DNA from: CBDESM01 sp965205165
Lineage (GTDB): Bacteria > Chloroflexota > Dehalococcoidia > Bin125
Reading direction: 5' to 3'
Assembly (NCBI GenBank): GCA_965205165.1
Contig: OZ242037.1
Span: 2,789,869-2,853,868 of the forward strand
DNA: 64,000 nt
Positions 63,068 through 64,000 of this stretch are shown piece after piece. The notes below the pieces were generated by a model. The model ran no database searches. It had not been told where the DNA came from and saw only the letters and a list, made by a program, of their open reading frames with translations. The position numbers and the translations under genes were made by a program. The stretch's first letter is position 1, and each line of letters opens with the position of its first letter.

Positions 63068-64000
63068 AACCCTTGGAAGGCCGTTAATATCATTCATCAT
63101 GCAAACCTACAAGTGTGTTGTATAGTCTCATTAGAGGCCATGAATAAAGGAGCACAACAGGTGAGTCAAGAAGTCTATAGTCCACAAGTGCATTCCACTG
63201 ATTCCAGTAGCTAATTGAATTTTTCGACAAAATTACATTACACCAAAGACAGTTATACCAGCAACACAAAGCTTGCTTCTGACTATGCTATAGAGGCATG
63301 ATTACACCCATTTAATTTGACTCGACTCCCAGTCTGCTGCCCATTCTACTCCCAATCAACCCTTTTTCTGCTCCCATTAGATCAGAAAGGTTGTTTCTTT
63401 CAAACCTACTTTTTCCACTATAGGCCAGCTTGTACCAGCAAGCAAGTATAATCAAGACATGCTGCAGAGGAATTTCTATGCAACTTAATTGCTTCAAAAT
63501 ATTATAGTTGAAATAATGCAGTTCATATCCTTACAACACGGTAAATAATAGGTCAGACTTTTCAATACAATTCAAGCATAAGATGTGCAATGCAATATTA
63601 TTAAGATCAACATTGGAAATGCAAAGTTTCTCTACTGCATACTGTTACCCCAAGAAAATACTTTTTGAGGATAATAGAAAGAGTATATAAATCATGTTCT
63701 TTTATCTTCTTTTTCAAAAATCTAGTATCCATTAGCTTCATGTTCTTTAATACCAAATGTTACTGTGGACACAGTTGTTCTGATGCAGCTGGCAAAAAAA
63801 CTTGAAGGGTCTTCCAACTTGCTTCACATACTTGGGTCTCTCTTCTTCGTATATGTATAATCATACTCAAGACGTGCAACACGAAAGTTGTTGGTGACTT
63901 TGCACATGCACTGATATAGAAGGTAAGTAATCCTTGTCAATCAATTTCATTACTTGGGTTGTGCATGCCTGCTCCCATTCAGTGTCATAACACTTATAAA

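Larger units (their letters stand above)
58297..64000. other. AT-rich eukaryotic-like DNA without a recognised gene
   Basis: From about 58297 base composition falls to roughly 40% GC, the G skew vanishes, and no frame above 100 codons has coding bias. The stretch holds inverted-repeat elements (58472, 58970, 61109, 61857, 62653), a 34-bp palindrome, a CTAT microsatellite and an 85-bp tandem repeat. This fits non-coding DNA of an invertebrate animal. No exon, splice pattern, tRNA or bacterial gene could be supported. Confidence 0.8.

Overview
The window joins two unrelated DNAs. Bases 1 to about 58,296 are a bacterial chromosome fragment: roughly 65-72% GC, tightly packed genes, Shine-Dalgarno or leaderless starts, one tRNA gene and no rRNA. 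Bases about 58,297-64,000 are AT-rich, gene-poor and full of inverted repeats, a CTAT microsatellite and a tandem repeat, as in animal genomic DNA. The join cuts the 5' end of a helicase gene, so an assembly chimera between a host animal (a marine sponge would fit) and its bacterial associate is the simplest explanation. The bacterium looks like an uncultivated high-GC marine or symbiotic lineage. Chloroflexota is only my guess, from the mix of family III CoA transferases, SDR, amidase and Trp-rich surface domains.

Layout. 0-5.4 kb: partial Panacea-type protein, HpaI-like aldolase, and a 1299-residue secreted protein with a possible phase-variable promoter. 5.5-8.6 kb: glpK-glpD. 8.6-11.8 kb: small membrane protein, DUF192 lipoprotein, tRNA-Met(CAT), Nudix hydrolase, rarA. 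11.9-13.9 kb: C5-cytosine methyltransferase overlapping a NotI-like endonuclease. 14-19.3 kb: selA, LigB-like gene and mutS2 in one operon. 19.4-22.2 kb: class V aminotransferase and serA (serine synthesis). 22.2-30.5 kb: mosaic secreted metallopeptidase, DUF1015, HIT, rph, amidase, ThDP enzyme. 30.5-34.5 kb: methyltransferase-nuclease fusion, tyrosine phosphatase, and an ATPase plus TOPRIM-like pair. 34.5-38.2 kb: two CoA transferases and an acyl-CoA dehydrogenase. 38.2-43.9 kb: a new repeat family, PLD-like nuclease, NrtS-like protein, HAD hydrolase, oligopeptide-binding lipoprotein, small membrane protein. 43.9-46.5 kb: three tandem toxin-antitoxin-like cassettes with PIN-domain toxins. 46.5-48.2 kb: dienelactone hydrolase and SDR. 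48.3-58.3 kb: frameshifted secreted gene, MrfA-like helicase, trypsin-like protease, NuoEF-like pair, SNF2-type helicase.

Two genome-wide signatures stand out. First, the + strand is G-rich for genes on either strand, as expected for one replichore under strong strand bias. The accessory genes (NotI-like, the peptidase part of the 22-24 kb gene, the 38.4-39.5 kb repeat protein, the 49-51 kb helicase) break this skew and look newly acquired. Second, many first-in-operon genes have a TANNNT box only 6-8 nt before ATG, which suggests leaderless transcripts.

The best candidates for undescribed biology are the triplicated PIN cassette, whose middle toxin has lost its catalytic core in frame; the ATPase/DUF4276 pair translationally coupled to a metabolic gene; and the ANW-repeat proteins.
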